Shown piece after piece: positions 1 to 12,125 of a DNA stretch of 64,000 bases (within the stretch, counting starts at the first letter, position 1; each line of letters starts with the position of its first letter). Below the pieces are notes generated by a model. The model was not told the origin of the DNA. It did no database searches and was given only the letters and a program-made list of their open reading frames with translations. Source of the DNA: Bimastos eiseni (lineage: Eukaryota; Annelida; Clitellata; Crassiclitellata; Lumbricidae); contig OY365809.1 in assembly GCA_959347315.1 (NCBI GenBank), forward strand, positions 2,955,953-3,019,952, given 5' to 3'. The position numbers were made by a program, and so were the translations under genes.

Positions 1-100
1 AGTCAATCAAACCCGCCAATCAAACCAGCCAATCAAACCAGCCAATCAAACCAGCCAATCAAACCAGCCAATCAGACCAGCCAATCAAACCAGCCAATCA
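1..100. repeat. 13-bp minisatellite (GCCAATCAAACCA)n, cut by window edge
   Basis: About seven copies of a 13-bp unit, GCCAATCAAACCA, with single-base variants (for example AATCAGACC). The array continues beyond the left edge of the window. It carries no coding signal. Confidence 0.9.
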
Positions 101-112
101 GTTTGTCAACCA

Positions 113-1058
113 ACAAATTGGCCAGTCAATTGTAGCATATCATGCGAACATCGAAAAATGTGTTGCTGTAAAAAAGTTGTGCGCTGTAGACGACGTTTTT
201 GAATTCCGTTGCACGACAAATAACCAGTCAATTAACTGCCTGAGCAATATTAATCGATATGACAATTGGCCGTACATGGTCCAGCGAAACCCACGTTACA
301 GCTGTCGTGCCCCCCCCCCCATGGACCAATCTCCGTCGCATCGGGGCCCCTCTACACCTCCCTCTCAGGTCCTTTTCTTCCGGAGATTTCATTTTAATTT
401 ATTAAGAAAACATCATCACTATCTATCTTATTATACTATAAAAAGAACATAAGTAACTAACAATTTATTTATTTTTATTTTCAACAGCTGACAGATAGAA
501 TGGATGTTCAGAGTAGGCTATCTGGGCAAAGCTGCGCTGAAAAGGTTGAGCTATATTCTTATTTATGAAACTATTCTATCTATGGGATATCTTTATCCTA
601 TATCGATATTTATATCATATCTATATTCCAATCTATAGGAACTATATTCCTATCGTCAAAAAAACTTTTGATCCACTCGACGGATTGTTCCCAAATTTTC
701 CACGAAGAATTTCTACCACCCGAAACGAATATAGGGGGTTCGAGATCCCAAAAACTCACCCAATCTCCTATGATTTCACTCCTAAAGTGGCGAATCGAGC
801 TTACTTAAACCCACGCCATTTACAAAACGTAGATCAATTAGAATGCGTGAGGTTGCAGTGTTTTGAAATAGCTGATATCTAGCTGGCTAAGGTAATATGA
901 GTCGTCGACGGTTTCATAAATTGCGAGCGCTTCTCCTATAATGTTGTGCAACTACCATGGGGAAGCAATGCTTAACACATTACATAATTGTAAGGCTACC
1001 TTACATTATTTCGACCTGGACAACGCCGGGTCATTCAGCTAGTATCGTATACTCCCAG
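113..1058. other. A+T-rich non-coding stretch
   Basis: No recognisable gene or mobile element. A short poly-C tract lies near 310-319. Open frames here are short and of low complexity, and none resembles a known protein family. Confidence 0.6.
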
Positions 1059-1140
1059 GTTAAACGACACTATAAGTAAGTAAATCAGTTTGTACTTTAT
1101 TGAACCTTCTGCGAACGCTTTCCGGGGGTATCGGATAACG
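1059..1140 (+). repeat. Dispersed repeat family C, copy 1
   Basis: Shares the order GTTAAACGACACTATAAGTAAG, then CACTTTATTGAA-like, then a TCTGCGAACGCTTTC-like block with the copy at 5500-5585, and more weakly with 1797-1866. Its start (CAGTTTAACGACACT-like) echoes the reverse complement of the family A/B core. Family not recognised; probably a degenerate SINE or non-autonomous element. Confidence 0.55.
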
Positions 1141-1146
1141 AATAGT

Positions 1147-1492
<346 letters not shown>

Positions 1493-2915
1493 TGGGATGG
1501 GTACTGTCAGGGTGCAAACACACGTATTTCAGACGGATCTTGCAGAGCAATGGCATGATTGGCAAGTTATTTGTATGTCCATACATGAATATATATTCCG
1601 TTGATTGATACCGTTTCAGAGGTGTCTATGATCCGTGACTGACGTAGCCTTCTTCCGTCAATCTAGCTCCCATTGGAGCCATCTTAAGACGGAATTGATA
1701 ACTTAAGATTTTATTTCATAGCAGATAAACCTATCGACAAAAACATTCGTGTATATATAAATATCAAGCATTGACATAATGTAAGTAAGCAAGTAGGCCT
1801 TAATTGAGTAATTAAGTAAGTAGGTAAGTAAGTAAGTACGTACTTTAATGAATCGCTTCCAAAGGCACAGAAAAATCTTGCTTATTATAAGATGTAGTCG
1901 AACGATGTCGACACTTTGTGGCACAGCTAATCAAAACGAAGGTACACTTGTATACACCTAATGGCCAACATGATTCGACGTGGATTGGTGCCAATGACGC
2001 CGTCAGGCCAGCCGACTTGAAAGATTATATCGTCACACCAAGTCACCTGTTGATCGTTCTGCCTGGGTCGGCTTACGGCTCTCCACAACTATGACGACAT
2101 CTGTTTTGTATAGTCATAATGTCTGCATTGAGGCGTTTTTTAATCTTTTAATGCGTTTAAGTTAATGCACTCAGGCGTTTTAAATAGAATCATTTAACTT
2201 GCCTGAAGCAATAGTCGTCCGATCTCGGGAGTCACGTGACGAAAACATTTGATCGGAAGCATTTAATTGTAATTACTATAAATCTAGTAGACAGAAATAA
2301 ACGAATGTCTCCAGAATTGCGGAAATACAAAAAGTAAATGATGAAATTATAATGAGAATAATTTATCTCAAAATCTGGAGAAAGGAGTTGATTATTTTCT
2401 TTAAATCCAAACCATATCAACTTAACAAAGAAATTACACAATTGGTGGAAGGTGACGCGGAAAGAATTCAAGAAACAGAGGACGGACGCAGAATTCTATC
2501 TCGTACCATTAACCAAAGAAATATAATGCTCAATTTGACTGAGATAGGAGGGAAACCAGTTACAGCTACTGGATGGTAGAACGCTACTAAATGAAAGTTG
2601 TTTTTTACCTAATTTATTCGCACCTAAGTGTCGACTTCTCATTGATCGGTGGGAGTGACCAAGGCTTGCTCCTCGGCCATTAGAGTGACGGCTGTACACT
2701 ATTTAACAACTTTCACTGCTCATCAAATTCCATTTTATGTTATGATTAAAAATAGTGGATAAATTCATTTTAAGGTGTGCATGTAGACCTATCTGTGTAC
2801 TTTGCAGTTGCAGCAGTTTAAATATATAGTGACATCTTATGACAGCATAGTCAGGGCGTATTGTGGTGACGGTCATTCCAATGATACATGGGCATCTGTC
2901 TCTGCTCTCATTTAG
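1493..2915. other. Non-coding stretch, nothing recognised
   Basis: No convincing gene. It contains a degenerate family C copy (1797-1866). Around 1613-1628 there is a reverse-orientation match to the AGACACC motif discussed under family A/B. Confidence 0.5.
1797..1866. repeat. Degenerate family C copy with AAGT repeats
   Basis: A GTAAGTAAGT run followed by a CACTTTAATGAATC-like block, as in the copies at 1059 and 5500. The 5' part is replaced by expanded AAGT units. Confidence 0.4.
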
Positions 2916-2921
2916 ACACCT

Positions 2922-3060
2922 CTAAAATGATGTGAACAGACGCTATTAGTACAAGAAATGATGATCCAGCTACTACTGTAAGTGCTGTAATATGCCCAGC
3001 AATTTTTTGTCGACGGCAGCGGCCTCTGTTGTCATAAGCTTCCGTTTGACTCTGGATCCA
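2922..3060 (+). repeat. Family B element with upstream AGACACC motif
   Basis: TTTAGACACCTCTAAAATG (2921-2939) is followed about 40 bp later by a family B copy (2976-3060). That copy runs CTGTAAGTGCTGTAATATGCC, then TGTCGACGGCAGCGGCC, TCTGTTGTCATAAGCT and a degraded GTCGTTAAAC core to CTCTGGATCC. The same motif-then-B order recurs at 50886-51058 and 61883-62050. Confidence 0.75.
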
Positions 3061-3131
3061 AGCTACTACTATCACCAACAAATTTCACTCAAACTGCGTT
3101 ATATCATAAACCCTACACTCGTTCTACTTTT

Positions 3132-3219
3132 CCAGTGCTAGTCCCAAGCTGGGAATAAGGAGGAGGATGACGCTAGTGGTCACTGTTACCACACAGTGTC
3201 GTTAAACTGCAACTACCAC
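3132..3219 (+). repeat. Family A element
   Basis: CCAGTGCTAGTCCCAAGC, then AAGGAGGAGGATGACGCTAG, then CACACAGTGTCGTTAAAC and TGCAACTACCAC. This is one of the more complete A copies. The GTCCCAAGC...GGATAAAGGAGGAGGG block is reminiscent of the 3' tail of RTE-type LINEs and their dependent SINEs; that link is inference. Confidence 0.8.
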
Positions 3220-3300
3220 GAAGCTACATCCACTTTTCACTGTTAGCATAAGAAATGCCATTGAAACTATAATCAACTTCTCCATTACTTGCAGTTCAAC

Positions 3301-3385
3301 AGTGCCAGTCCCAAGCCTGATGAAAGAAAGAGGAGGACACTAATTATCCGTGTTGCTCTTACAGCGTCGTTAAACTGCAACTAAC
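3301..3385 (+). repeat. Family A element
   Basis: AGTGCCAGTCCCAAGCCTGA, then AAAGAGGAGGACACTAAT, then a GTCGTTAAACTGCAACTA core. It lies 80 bp after the previous copy in the same orientation and is followed by a short (ACCAACCTA) tail. Confidence 0.8.
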
Positions 3386-3420
3386 CAACCTAACCAACCA
3401 AGCTACACTCAGATTGTAGT

Positions 3421-4057
3421 GGGAAGATCATTAAAAATAATGGATTAATTCGTTTTAAGATGTGGCTGTGTGCTTTGGAGCACGACGTTGACCTGAGGAA
3501 AAAACGATTGTGAAGGTTTGACGAGCGAAGAGGTCAAGGAGAGGCAGCAGTGATAGTCTTGTGCATTAGGTCATAAAATCACCTGGGAGTTTCCGAGGGG
3601 CCAGAGTAGCCATTGGGCTAAAGGATTGAATCCCAGAGCTCCCGATTAGGCTGATCCATCCATGAGTCTGTCTCTGCTTCAATAGCCTTCAGCGTTTAGT
3701 TACATCTTCGTTCATCAAGCCGTTCATCGGGCCGTTCATCAAGACTTCGTCAGCCATTTGCTGATGTGCAGAACTTTGCTCTGACCCTCTGACCATTAAA
3801 CGAATGTCAACATATATATCTTATGCTGAAATTACATTAAACAGGTGCTTAAATATAAGCTGACCATGGGCTGTTACATTTATTGTAATTTATTACTGTG
3901 ACACTGTGACAACAAAAGGGTTCGGGTGGTAGTGGCAGCTGCGAGTATATTTAACTACATCTTTTTGACATCCAAGGCTATTGACCCACCCCTGACCTCA
4001 GTGCATAATTAAAATTTTGTATTAATAGGATGAGCGCTTCATGAAGTACGATTTTGA
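3421..4057. other. Non-coding stretch, nothing recognised
   Basis: No gene or element could be supported. GTTCATC(A/G)AGCC is repeated twice near 3711-3745. Confidence 0.5.
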
Positions 4058-4262
4058 GGAGTTAACGAACGAACAAACGAAACGAACGAAATTTTATCAT
4101 TGTAACCAAATCCACTGTCTTCAAAAGTGTACACGTAGTATTTACTACTTAGTTGCTCGGTTTGGTTACAAATGGGTCCTAAAGGGATTGCCTGCCGCTA
4201 ACACGGCTATCCACTAACGTATATTGCTATATAAATCGCTGTGAGCCCTGTACAGTGAACAA
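4058..4262 (-). mobile_element. 3' end of a CR1/jockey-like LINE (antisense)
   Basis: The reverse complement matches the LINE 3' UTR at 33095-33276 closely. Shared blocks, in order, are ATTTATATAGC, GTTAGCGGCAGG, CAATCC, TTTGTAACC, GAGCAACTAA, TACTACGTGTACACT and GATTTGGTTACAAT, ending in a CGTTCGTTT simple tail. This copy is 5'-truncated: no coding remnant precedes it. Confidence 0.8.
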
Positions 4263-5499
4263 AACACTAGTATAAAGTAACATTAGCAAAATGTTCATGT
4301 AGCAATTGTACATCTAACTAATGGTGAATAATCTTAATTGTTCTTGACTAATCATAATACGCCCAACTTAGATAATCAATATTGAAGGAGGTCTTCGTCG
4401 TAAATTCTGATTCATTTACTATAGTATGTAAGATATATCTGTTTCGTTTTATTCAACACATAATATAATTTGTTGGTTGGCTATTGCTCAATGAACCTGC
4501 ATCATAAAACAGATAATTAGAGTAGCCCTCCTCATTTTCCCATGCTATGGACTTGCACCGCTATAATTTGTGAAATCAGGGATTTTGTGAAATGCCTGTT
4601 TTCAGGCAATTTGCAAAATCCCAATATCAAGTGTTTTTTATTGTTTAACGTCATCTTGCTGCTGTAAGGGTCATTCTAAGGTTGTCAGTTTACAGACTAA
4701 TAGCCTTAATTTAAATTAAATAATTCAATGCATATTATTATTATTACTATTATTATTATGTCACATATAGTGTTATTCATCACATCATTGGAACATCTAA
4801 ATACAAGTTCAGCAAAACACCTTTCTGCCAACAAACAGATTCGTTACGCAAACCCAGCACTATAAAATTGCAAAATATTCGAAGCTACTGAAAAAATTCT
4901 GTATTTTTAAGAAATATATGTCAGAATGCAATAGTTAATTAATTGCCTCTCAGTAGATACTTTGAAGGAGTGCTATATAAATGTTCAACTACAATTACCC
5001 CTATGTGCAATCATTTTATGTGCAAACCAATCATTAGTTATAAAAACATATTGCAAACACGAAAATGGTAATGCGGCATACGTAGGTTCTTCTAGAATGA
5101 TCTTTTCAATGCATATTCACAATTATATATTTTCAGAAAAACCAGTTTAAAGGTGTCCAAGTGAACACTAACAAAATTCTTACCCTCAATGCAATTACTC
5201 GTCTGACAAAAAATTGCATTTGTTGCAGCTGCATTGATATTTAACTGCGTCTTATAACCTCCATAGACATTTATGTAGACTTTGCCTTCCGAGTGTATTA
5301 CAATTTACCACAATAAAAGTGAGGTTCGAACTAACTGAATTATTTTTGATTCAACGCTGTCTTATTTATTACTAAGAAAACTTTCATCAAAAACACAGAG
5401 ATTTTATTTGTTTAACTACAAATACTTCTTTGCAGTTACTGGCTATTTAGGTCGATAAGGAGACTTTTGCACAGTTTTCTCTTATTAAACGGTTCGTTA
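4263..5499. other. A+T-rich non-coding stretch
   Basis: No gene recognised. There is a short (TTA)n tract around 4735-4760 and a reverse-orientation TTTAAAGGTGTCC motif at 5146-5158. The small open frame at 4962-5150 has no recognisable features. Confidence 0.5.
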
Positions 5500-5585
5500 A
5501 CTGCAGTTTAGCGACACTATGAGTAAGCAAGTAAGTGGGCACTTTACGGAATCATCTGCAAACTCTCTGCAGGGACATCATCGGA
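5500..5585 (+). repeat. Dispersed repeat family C, copy 2
   Basis: ACTGCAGTTTAGCGACACTA, then GAGTAAGCAAGTAAGTG, then CACTTTACGGAATC, then TCTGCAAACTCTCTGCAG. Homologous along its length to 1059-1140. Confidence 0.6.
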
Positions 5586-5810
5586 TTCAGAACAGTTTTA
5601 TTATTTTTCAGATAATTATTTAGTTAGATACATGTGAATGGTCAATAGAGTTTATAGATGCGTATTTCAGACATAAGTTGTGCGTTAATCTCTTAACGAT
5701 TTAAAAAAGTTTAGTGATTTCTATATTTTTTACTATTGCAATCACAATTAAAACCGTCAATCTAATTTTAATTCTTAGCATTTATTGAATTAAATTCAAG
5801 GGTAGGCAAG

Positions 5811-6008
5811 ATGTGCGTGTGTGTGTGTTTGTGTGTGTGTGTTTGTGTGTGTGTGTTTGTGTGTGTGTGTTTGTGTGTGTGTGTGTGCGTGTGTGTGTGT
5901 TTGTGTGTGTGTTTGTGTGTGTGTGTTTGTGTGTGTGTGTTTGTGTGTTTGTGTGCGTGCGTGCGCTCGCGTGTGTGTGTGTGAGTGCTTACGTGCGTGT
6001 GTGTGTTG
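5811..6008. repeat. (GT)n microsatellite with TTTG interruptions
   Basis: About 200 bp of GT dinucleotide interrupted by regularly spaced GTTTGT units, turning into GC-containing GT (GTGCGTGC) at the right end. Cys-Val open frames on both strands are repeat artefacts. Confidence 0.97.
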
Positions 6009-6549
6009 ATTCTTTGGATGTGTGTGGATATTATGAGAATTTCGTGCATCAAGTCAGAATATGACTTTTAAAACACGGAAGTTGTTATGTAGAAAAATCC
6101 AATATTCATTCCATGCACGATATCTCATCTTTGGGATCTAATACAAATGACAAAAACGATCATTTTAATCACTAAATTGATCCATTCATGCAATCGATTT
6201 TCCAAAGGACATAAAATCCGAACTAATCGTAATGAATCCCATTTCCACTTTCATTGTGCAAAATCAACCATACTCCTCGTCACTGCCGTTGCTTTTACCA
6301 CCTGATTTAACCATCTCGTTCAATTCAATGCTTTCCATTTCGCCTGTCTCATAGATTTCTCGTCGCTCCGACTTTCTCGGTCTCGGTCGTATCTACATCA
6401 TCGTCGTCAACGTCAGTGCGCATGCGTGAATTTCTTGTATCTCTGCCTATGTCTGCGTCTTAAGCATCGGTGCAACTATAACTTTCGTCGTCTGATTAAA
6501 GCCGACAGCGCTGATGTTAATCTCGAGGGATGGTAACAGGCATTCAAGC
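6009..6549. other. Non-coding stretch, nothing recognised
   Basis: Unique-looking sequence with no supported gene or repeat. Confidence 0.5.
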
Positions 6550-6935
6550 GTTGCTAATTCAGTCAATCACTCAGTCAATCACTCAATCACTCACTCAATC
6601 ACTCACTCACTCAGTCACTCACTCAATCACTCATTCACCCAGTCACTCACTTATAGGTTCTCACACTCGTTCACTAACACACTCGCATACTCACTTGCCT
6701 GCTCGTTGCGAACACACTTTCTTTCACGCTGCTCACTCATGGAATCACTTACTCACACACTAATAAACCAAGAGACTCACTTGATTTGCTCACTCGTCTA
6801 TTTACTCATTTATTCGATTGCTCACTAACACGTGGTGTCACACTTATTCTTTCCTTCCTTCATTCATTTTCCTCGCTCATTGCTCGTTCGCTCACTTACT
6901 CACTGACTCATATACATGTATCATTCACTCACATT
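6550..6935. repeat. Degenerate (ACTCACTCAATC) tract
   Basis: Tetranucleotide-based ACTC/AATC array, tidy at 6550-6650 and progressively degraded to about 6935. Ser/His/Thr-rich frames here follow from the repeat. Confidence 0.9.
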
Positions 6936-8670
6936 ACTCATTCTCTATTATTTGCACGACATGATTTGAATAATTTGCAAGTACAATCAAGAACATCTAT
7001 TATATAATAATAATATTATTCCATCACAAGCATAACATTTTTTTAAATGCCTGATAGTAGGACCTACATGAAGGCGGGGTAGAAAGATAAGTCAGTGGGT
7101 ATTATGTGCTCGGATTTGCCTCTCAGTGCATGGCCAAAGAAATTTGTTTATACATCAGACACATAATATTGTTAATGTTCGCACTCGTGTTGAATTCGTG
7201 GTACACTGCACCGAATAGGATAAGTCTAAACGGAACAAAGCGCAGTATTGGACCCGGTGATTTAAACCCTCCCTACGGAACGATTTAAACTGAGAAACCC
7301 GAATTCTGCCGTCCGAAATGAATTAACAGACGCAAGTAGCTTCTTGTAAAGACGCTTTTAGATCTGTCTGATAATAACATTATATCCGTGTAGAGGCGCT
7401 CAAGGCACCAGATAAATTCGTCTGTGTCACTGGGTGCAATGTGGGTCAGTTACCATATGTCAGAGTTTTTAAGCAGCGAGCCATTCGTAGCGATTCAGAG
7501 AAACGGACAGACAGACAGATAGAGGTGCGAATAGAGAGCGATAGAATGAGAAACAAACACAGAGACAGATACAGAGACAGACAGAGAAAGAGAAAGAAAG
7601 CGAAAGAGGGAGAGAAAGAGAGACGTATCTTTCAGGCCACCCTTCGTCTGTCTTATGATCATGAAGATATCTCCTTTGCTTGCGAGAGGGTCTTCGTAAT
7701 AACCATTCTAAGATTATCAAATGCTATCAAACCCTAGCGATGCTGGGTCATAAAATGTCTTTCTGTTCGATTTATTTTAATTAAGGTTTTTATTTATAAG
7801 CCCGTTAATTGCAAGCTACGTTAGGCTTAATGGCAAAAACTGCGGCGCTATCTCATGACAAGCAATGATTTGTATGTATCACCAAACGGTAGATAATTGA
7901 CTAATTAGTAATTATGCAATCGGGCATGTATAGGCCTGCGTGAGGTTGTTATCGTGAACGACGCCAGCCAATGACATCTCTATGGAAATGAATGGCAAAA
8001 GCGCTCGTAGAGATTCGAAGATTAGAAAGCAGTAAACGTCCACTATAGTCTCTGATAAATCCTCTAATTAAAGCGTCTGAATTAGCTTATCCCGATCTCA
8101 GGGCTAGTGAGTGAGTCTGAGAACCTACGGAATCGATCAGAAGTCTCCTCTCGACCTTCTTTCTCAGACACCAGCACTCCACTCCGAACAACAGCGCTGG
8201 GACAAGAGATGTTCCGTACGACATTTACTTGGTCAATATGGATGGCTCTTTCGCGATATCCTCCCTTCCACAGTTAGCCTAGTTACAGGACCATTGCACA
8301 AGCTATACCAATAATTTTTACGTTGTAGTAACCTGCTATGAACCAAATCAACCTTGAACCATCTTTATTTGTAATATGGGTCTACAACACAGCAGCACGT
8401 AGGCAATAAACACAACAAATATAATGAAACCATCAGACTTAAGTATATTTAGTGGTGTACGGAGCTCCCTGAAGCGATCGATTGATCCTGTTACCTTGGG
8501 GCTCATAGACGTATAGTTGATATTATTAAACATCAAAGCCAAGGTTTTACGTGCGGCGATATCTTAAGCAGCTAAAACGGGTTTATCTAATCCGTAAATG
8601 CACGCAGATATGCGTAACCATATCCGATCGATATGTAGCCTTAAGACCGTTCTTTTCAGCCGAGTTTTGG
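6936..8670. other. Non-coding stretch with purine-rich tract
   Basis: No gene supported. Positions 7500-7625 are GACAGA/GAAAGA purine-rich simple sequence. A 67-codon frame at 8111-8314 and a 64-codon frame at 8348-8542 (minus) match nothing I recognise. Confidence 0.45.
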
Positions 8671-8730
8671 TCGGAAGCGCTCCTGAGTAGTAACCTTAGA
8701 TGGGCGCTATATAAATTGTCGTAATGAATG
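8671..8730 (+). repeat. Repeat 3' end with GGGCGCTATATAAATTG tail
   Basis: GGAAGCGCTCCTGAGTAG...GGGCGCTATATAAATTGTC. The related sequence at 14575-14630 is GAGCGCTTCTTAGTAG...GAGACGCTATATAAATTC. GCGCTATA(T/A)AAAT also occurs near 9799 and 45905 and in reverse near 17833 and 19035. It looks like the shared end of a SINE-like family. Confidence 0.5.
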
Positions 8731-9315
8731 ATACTATACGTAATAAATCAAGTCGTAATGCTATACGTAAAATGTAGAATCATCTGGCGATCTGAGGGGA
8801 TCTGTCATCTATGGAAGAAAGGTATTTCAAAGATGATACGAAACTCTATCAACGATCCCACTCAACTACTAAAAAGTAGGTTTCATACTCTGTATAGTAG
8901 CGGCCACCTACAAGAGACATATAACACCAAATTAGAAATACTGGTTTGGCTAAGTCACGTTTTGGTAACTATAGGTTTCAATATCTTAACTACGAACCGA
9001 TTATTAACTGAATGTGTTGTCATTATTAAATTCGCACTTCTTTTGATTTGGTGGGGATTTGTCAATGTAGCTAAGCGAATCGTCTTAGTAGTCTTCTAAG
9101 AAAACTGATTCGTTCTAGCTTCCTTCCTGTTGACATTCCTTCTTCTAGTGAACACTGCCCTGGAGCTGACATTGCTCTTTTCCGATTAAATTGATCAGAT
9201 GTCGCATCCTTCACGACCTTCTCGCTCCTCGTAAGGTCATCCATTACAATATCCATTACATCCATTACTCCTACCTGGAGTTGATGCCTTTGCCATGAAA
9301 TCTGTTTTAATGCGA

Positions 9316-9420
9316 ATGTCATATAACCATATGTCATATAACCATATGTCATATAACCATATGTCATATAACCATATGTCATATAACCATATGTCATATA
9401 ATCGTATGTCATATAACCAT
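9316..9420. repeat. 15-bp minisatellite, seven units
   Basis: Seven back-to-back copies of ATGTCATATAACCAT (7 x 15 = 105 bp), with one substituted unit (ATCGT). Since 15 is a multiple of three, it reads as a repeated Met-Thr-Tyr-Gly-Tyr peptide on the minus strand. There is no independent evidence of coding. Confidence 0.97.
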
Positions 9421-10559
9421 GTCTAAAAGTGATGCTACTATTTATAGCCATTGTAAGCTTTTGAGCGGTTTGCTGATAAGCTAATAAAAAATACCTATGC
9501 TTACTTATTTACTCACTTTATGCCTGCTGTTTATTTTGACATAGAATATTCAGTATAACTTATTTCTTACTTTCAATCGAGACTGAACTTTTTTAAACTC
9601 GACAGGGTGCTAAACAGTTTACCCAGATATATAGGTCTAGATTAATTTAAATTGACCTATGTCTGTTTTCGTATAGGCTACATATAAACTGCACTTGTAT
9701 GCATATATATATATACGCATATGTGTACAAATAATCTATATCCTTGGAAAAGTAAATTATCATGTCAATGGTCACGGTGTGCATTGGTATTTAACTGCAG
9801 GGGCGCTATAAAAATTCCCGAATGATTAAATACATTAATGTGCAAGGTTCCGTCGCCCATATTGATTTGTCAGTTGGACTTGGTGCTGCATTTGGTGTAT
9901 CTGAAATGAGGCAGCGCCCGTGAATAAGCTGTTCCCCTGCTTTTAGATTCCCAGTGGCTTTTTGACCCTACAACGATGGAACCAATGAAATCCGTCGTTA
10001 AAGAATTTATAGATCAGACGTTTACGATTTTCTTGCGACTTGCTCAGTCAAATTGAGTCGAGTCACTCTCACGCACACATATGCAAAGAAACTGCCAAAC
10101 ACACACGAACAGACACGCCCTCCAATTGGCAACTTAAACACTTTCTCCACCCTCCTGAATGAATGAATGAATGAATTAGTCTTGAGTAATTCAGATTCAG
10201 TTTAATGACGCTGTGCCAAAGTGGAAATAACCAGCATGGCTCAGTGTTTGATCTGTCGGAAAGGGTGGTGGGGTTAACGATCTGAACCCTCTTAACCTTC
10301 AGCGAATGAAAGGGAAGTGTGTCAGAAAACTGGAATATCTCATTGGTGGTCAGTTGCAGCATCTGCGTACTATTGATAGGATTCGATTTTGACTAACGTT
10401 TTTTAGCCAAGTTCATTTTGTCTTAAACCTCTATTGTTGCAAACCACAAAATAGTAAACGTCTTATCAATGATTAACCGCACAAAGTATGCCACCTCTGG
10501 ACAATAGCTACGGAAAATAACTTTAAGAGAAGTTTCTCAGGCATACTGTCATATGTTTA
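9421..10559. other. Non-coding stretch, nothing recognised
   Basis: No gene supported. It contains a GGGGCGCTATAAAAATTCC tail motif (9799-9818), an antisense family F fragment (about 9918-9950, GCCCGTGAATAAGCTG) and a short (GAAT)n at 10159-10176. Confidence 0.45.
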
Positions 10560-10830
10560 TTTCATTTAAATTAAATCAAGTTTAATCATGAAACTCTTAT
10601 CTTATCAAATCAAATTCAAACGAATCCAAGCAAATCCAATAAACTTTAATCCAATGCACTTTTATCAAGACCAATAGGATCGATTAAAATCTAATCTGAA
10701 TTTATCCAGTTTAAACTAATTCAATCCAAAGAAATTTATTTTTGTCCAATTCAATGCAAGCCGCTGAAATATAATCTAATCAATTTCTTCTAATATTATA
10801 TAATATAAAATAATCAAATCAAATCTAATG
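10560..10830. repeat. Degenerate (AATCCAAATC)-type tract
   Basis: Imperfect short repeats of the AATCAAAT/AATCCAAT type over about 270 bp, A+T-rich and without regular period. Confidence 0.6.
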
Positions 10831-11463
10831 CAATCCTATATATTCTGTTCTATTGATTGCTTTAAAACTGCCATTAAAATATAGTTTCTTCAAATGACAT
10901 TGCATTCAACACTCAACCGCCATTGTGAAAACGATATCGAAACATGAAAGAAACCAGGATTCGGTGGATATGCAGATGGAAAGAATCTACAGTTTGGACC
11001 TCGATGACATCGGATCATTGACCGAACGAATTGAATTTTACGGTGAATAAATCCAAGACTTCGGCTATAAACGACGAGAAATTCCGGGAGTCCTAGACTG
11101 TTTTGCGTGCAAGGTTTATCAGAAGTCTGAAAAGTCAATGACTGAGTGTAATATCAATCTGTATGATCGGCAAGCATGGAACATACATGTAGCTAGGTCG
11201 GGTCGTTTAACTATAGTACCTTGTGAACTGTAATGTAGAGTTTTGCTCAATGGACAATGAATGGACGCCAATTGCTCTGTTTATAGGGTATGTTTATGGC
11301 CCCACGAAGACCCATAACTCAGACCTTTGAATTTGTACAATTTTATCCATGCAGTCATACATATTTGAATATAAAGCTGGGTATACATAATTTATTATGG
11401 CTCTGGTCTTGCAGCGTACAAGGTAGATCAACTGTATCGGGTCTCCTCCTCTGGCACTCTGAT
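10831..11463. other. Non-coding stretch, nothing recognised
   Basis: Unique-looking A+T-rich sequence without a supported feature. Confidence 0.5.
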
Positions 11464-11500
11464 TGCATGCATCGATGCATTTGATGCATCGATGCATGCA
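11464..11500. repeat. Perfect 16-bp inverted repeat (hairpin)
   Basis: TGCATGCATCGATGCA and its exact reverse complement are separated by a 5-nt loop (TTTGA). The arms are themselves near-palindromic (TGCATGCA, ATCGAT). Confidence 0.9.
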
Positions 11501-11512
11501 TCAAAAAATGTG

Positions 11513-11542
11513 TGTGCTTCGCGCAATATTGCGCGAAGCACA
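11513..11542. repeat. Perfect 30-bp palindrome
   Basis: TGTGCTTCGCGCAAT followed at once by its exact reverse complement, with no loop. It lies 13 bp after the previous hairpin and 7 bp before the MITE that starts near 11549, so it may mark an insertion boundary. Confidence 0.9.
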
Positions 11543-11548
11543 AACATT

Positions 11549-11781
11549 TTTTGCCCCTCCCCACTTTTTGAATTTTGCCCCCCATAAATTTCTAAAATGG
11601 GGGCACAAATTATTTTAACAAAGGTAATCTTAAAAATCCATCTGATAAACATAAAAAAGAACCAATTTGGGGAGCACATGGGAGGAGTACTGAGCATTAA
11701 AACTGGGGGCTTGACCCCCCTCTCCCCGTTTTGAAACGGGGGGGAGCCGGTGCCCCCTTGCCCTCGCCCGTTACACCCCTG
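11549..11781. mobile_element. MITE copy 1 (CAGRGGTGTAAC termini), left end degraded
   Basis: Homologous along its length to 41751-42009, same orientation. Shared blocks include CCCCACTTTTTGAATTTTGCC, AAATTATTTTAACAAAGGTAAT, GAACCAATTTGG, GCACATGGG and ACTGAGCATTAAAACTGGGG. The right end is CGTTACACCCCTG, matching the copy-2 terminus GTTACACCTCTG. The left inverted repeat is not found and may have been replaced by the adjacent palindrome. Confidence 0.75.
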
Positions 11782-11789
11782 CAAAAAAT

Positions 11790-12005
11790 ATATAACTGAG
11801 CTAATAACACAATAAGTGTAATAGAAATTATTTTAATGATTATGGTAATGATGACGATAATGCTGATGATTATGATCATAAACTGATTGTGGTAGTGGAA
11901 GTAGCAATAGCAGTAATAGTAGGAGTGGCAGTGGATGTAGTAATGAAAGTAGAAGTGAAAAAAATTTAATGTTAGTAATGATGATGATGATGCTGATGAT
12001 AATAA

Positions 12006-12036
<31 letters not shown>

Positions 12037-12125
12037 CACAATGGTAATAACGATTATAATAGCAATCATAATTATAATAATGATAGTAATAATAATAATG
12101 GTTATTATTATAATAGCTTTTAAAA
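11790..12125. repeat. Degenerate trinucleotide (RTA/AAT/GAT) tract
   Basis: A 330-bp stretch of imperfect trinucleotides: ATGATG, GTAGTA and AATAAT. Confidence 0.85.
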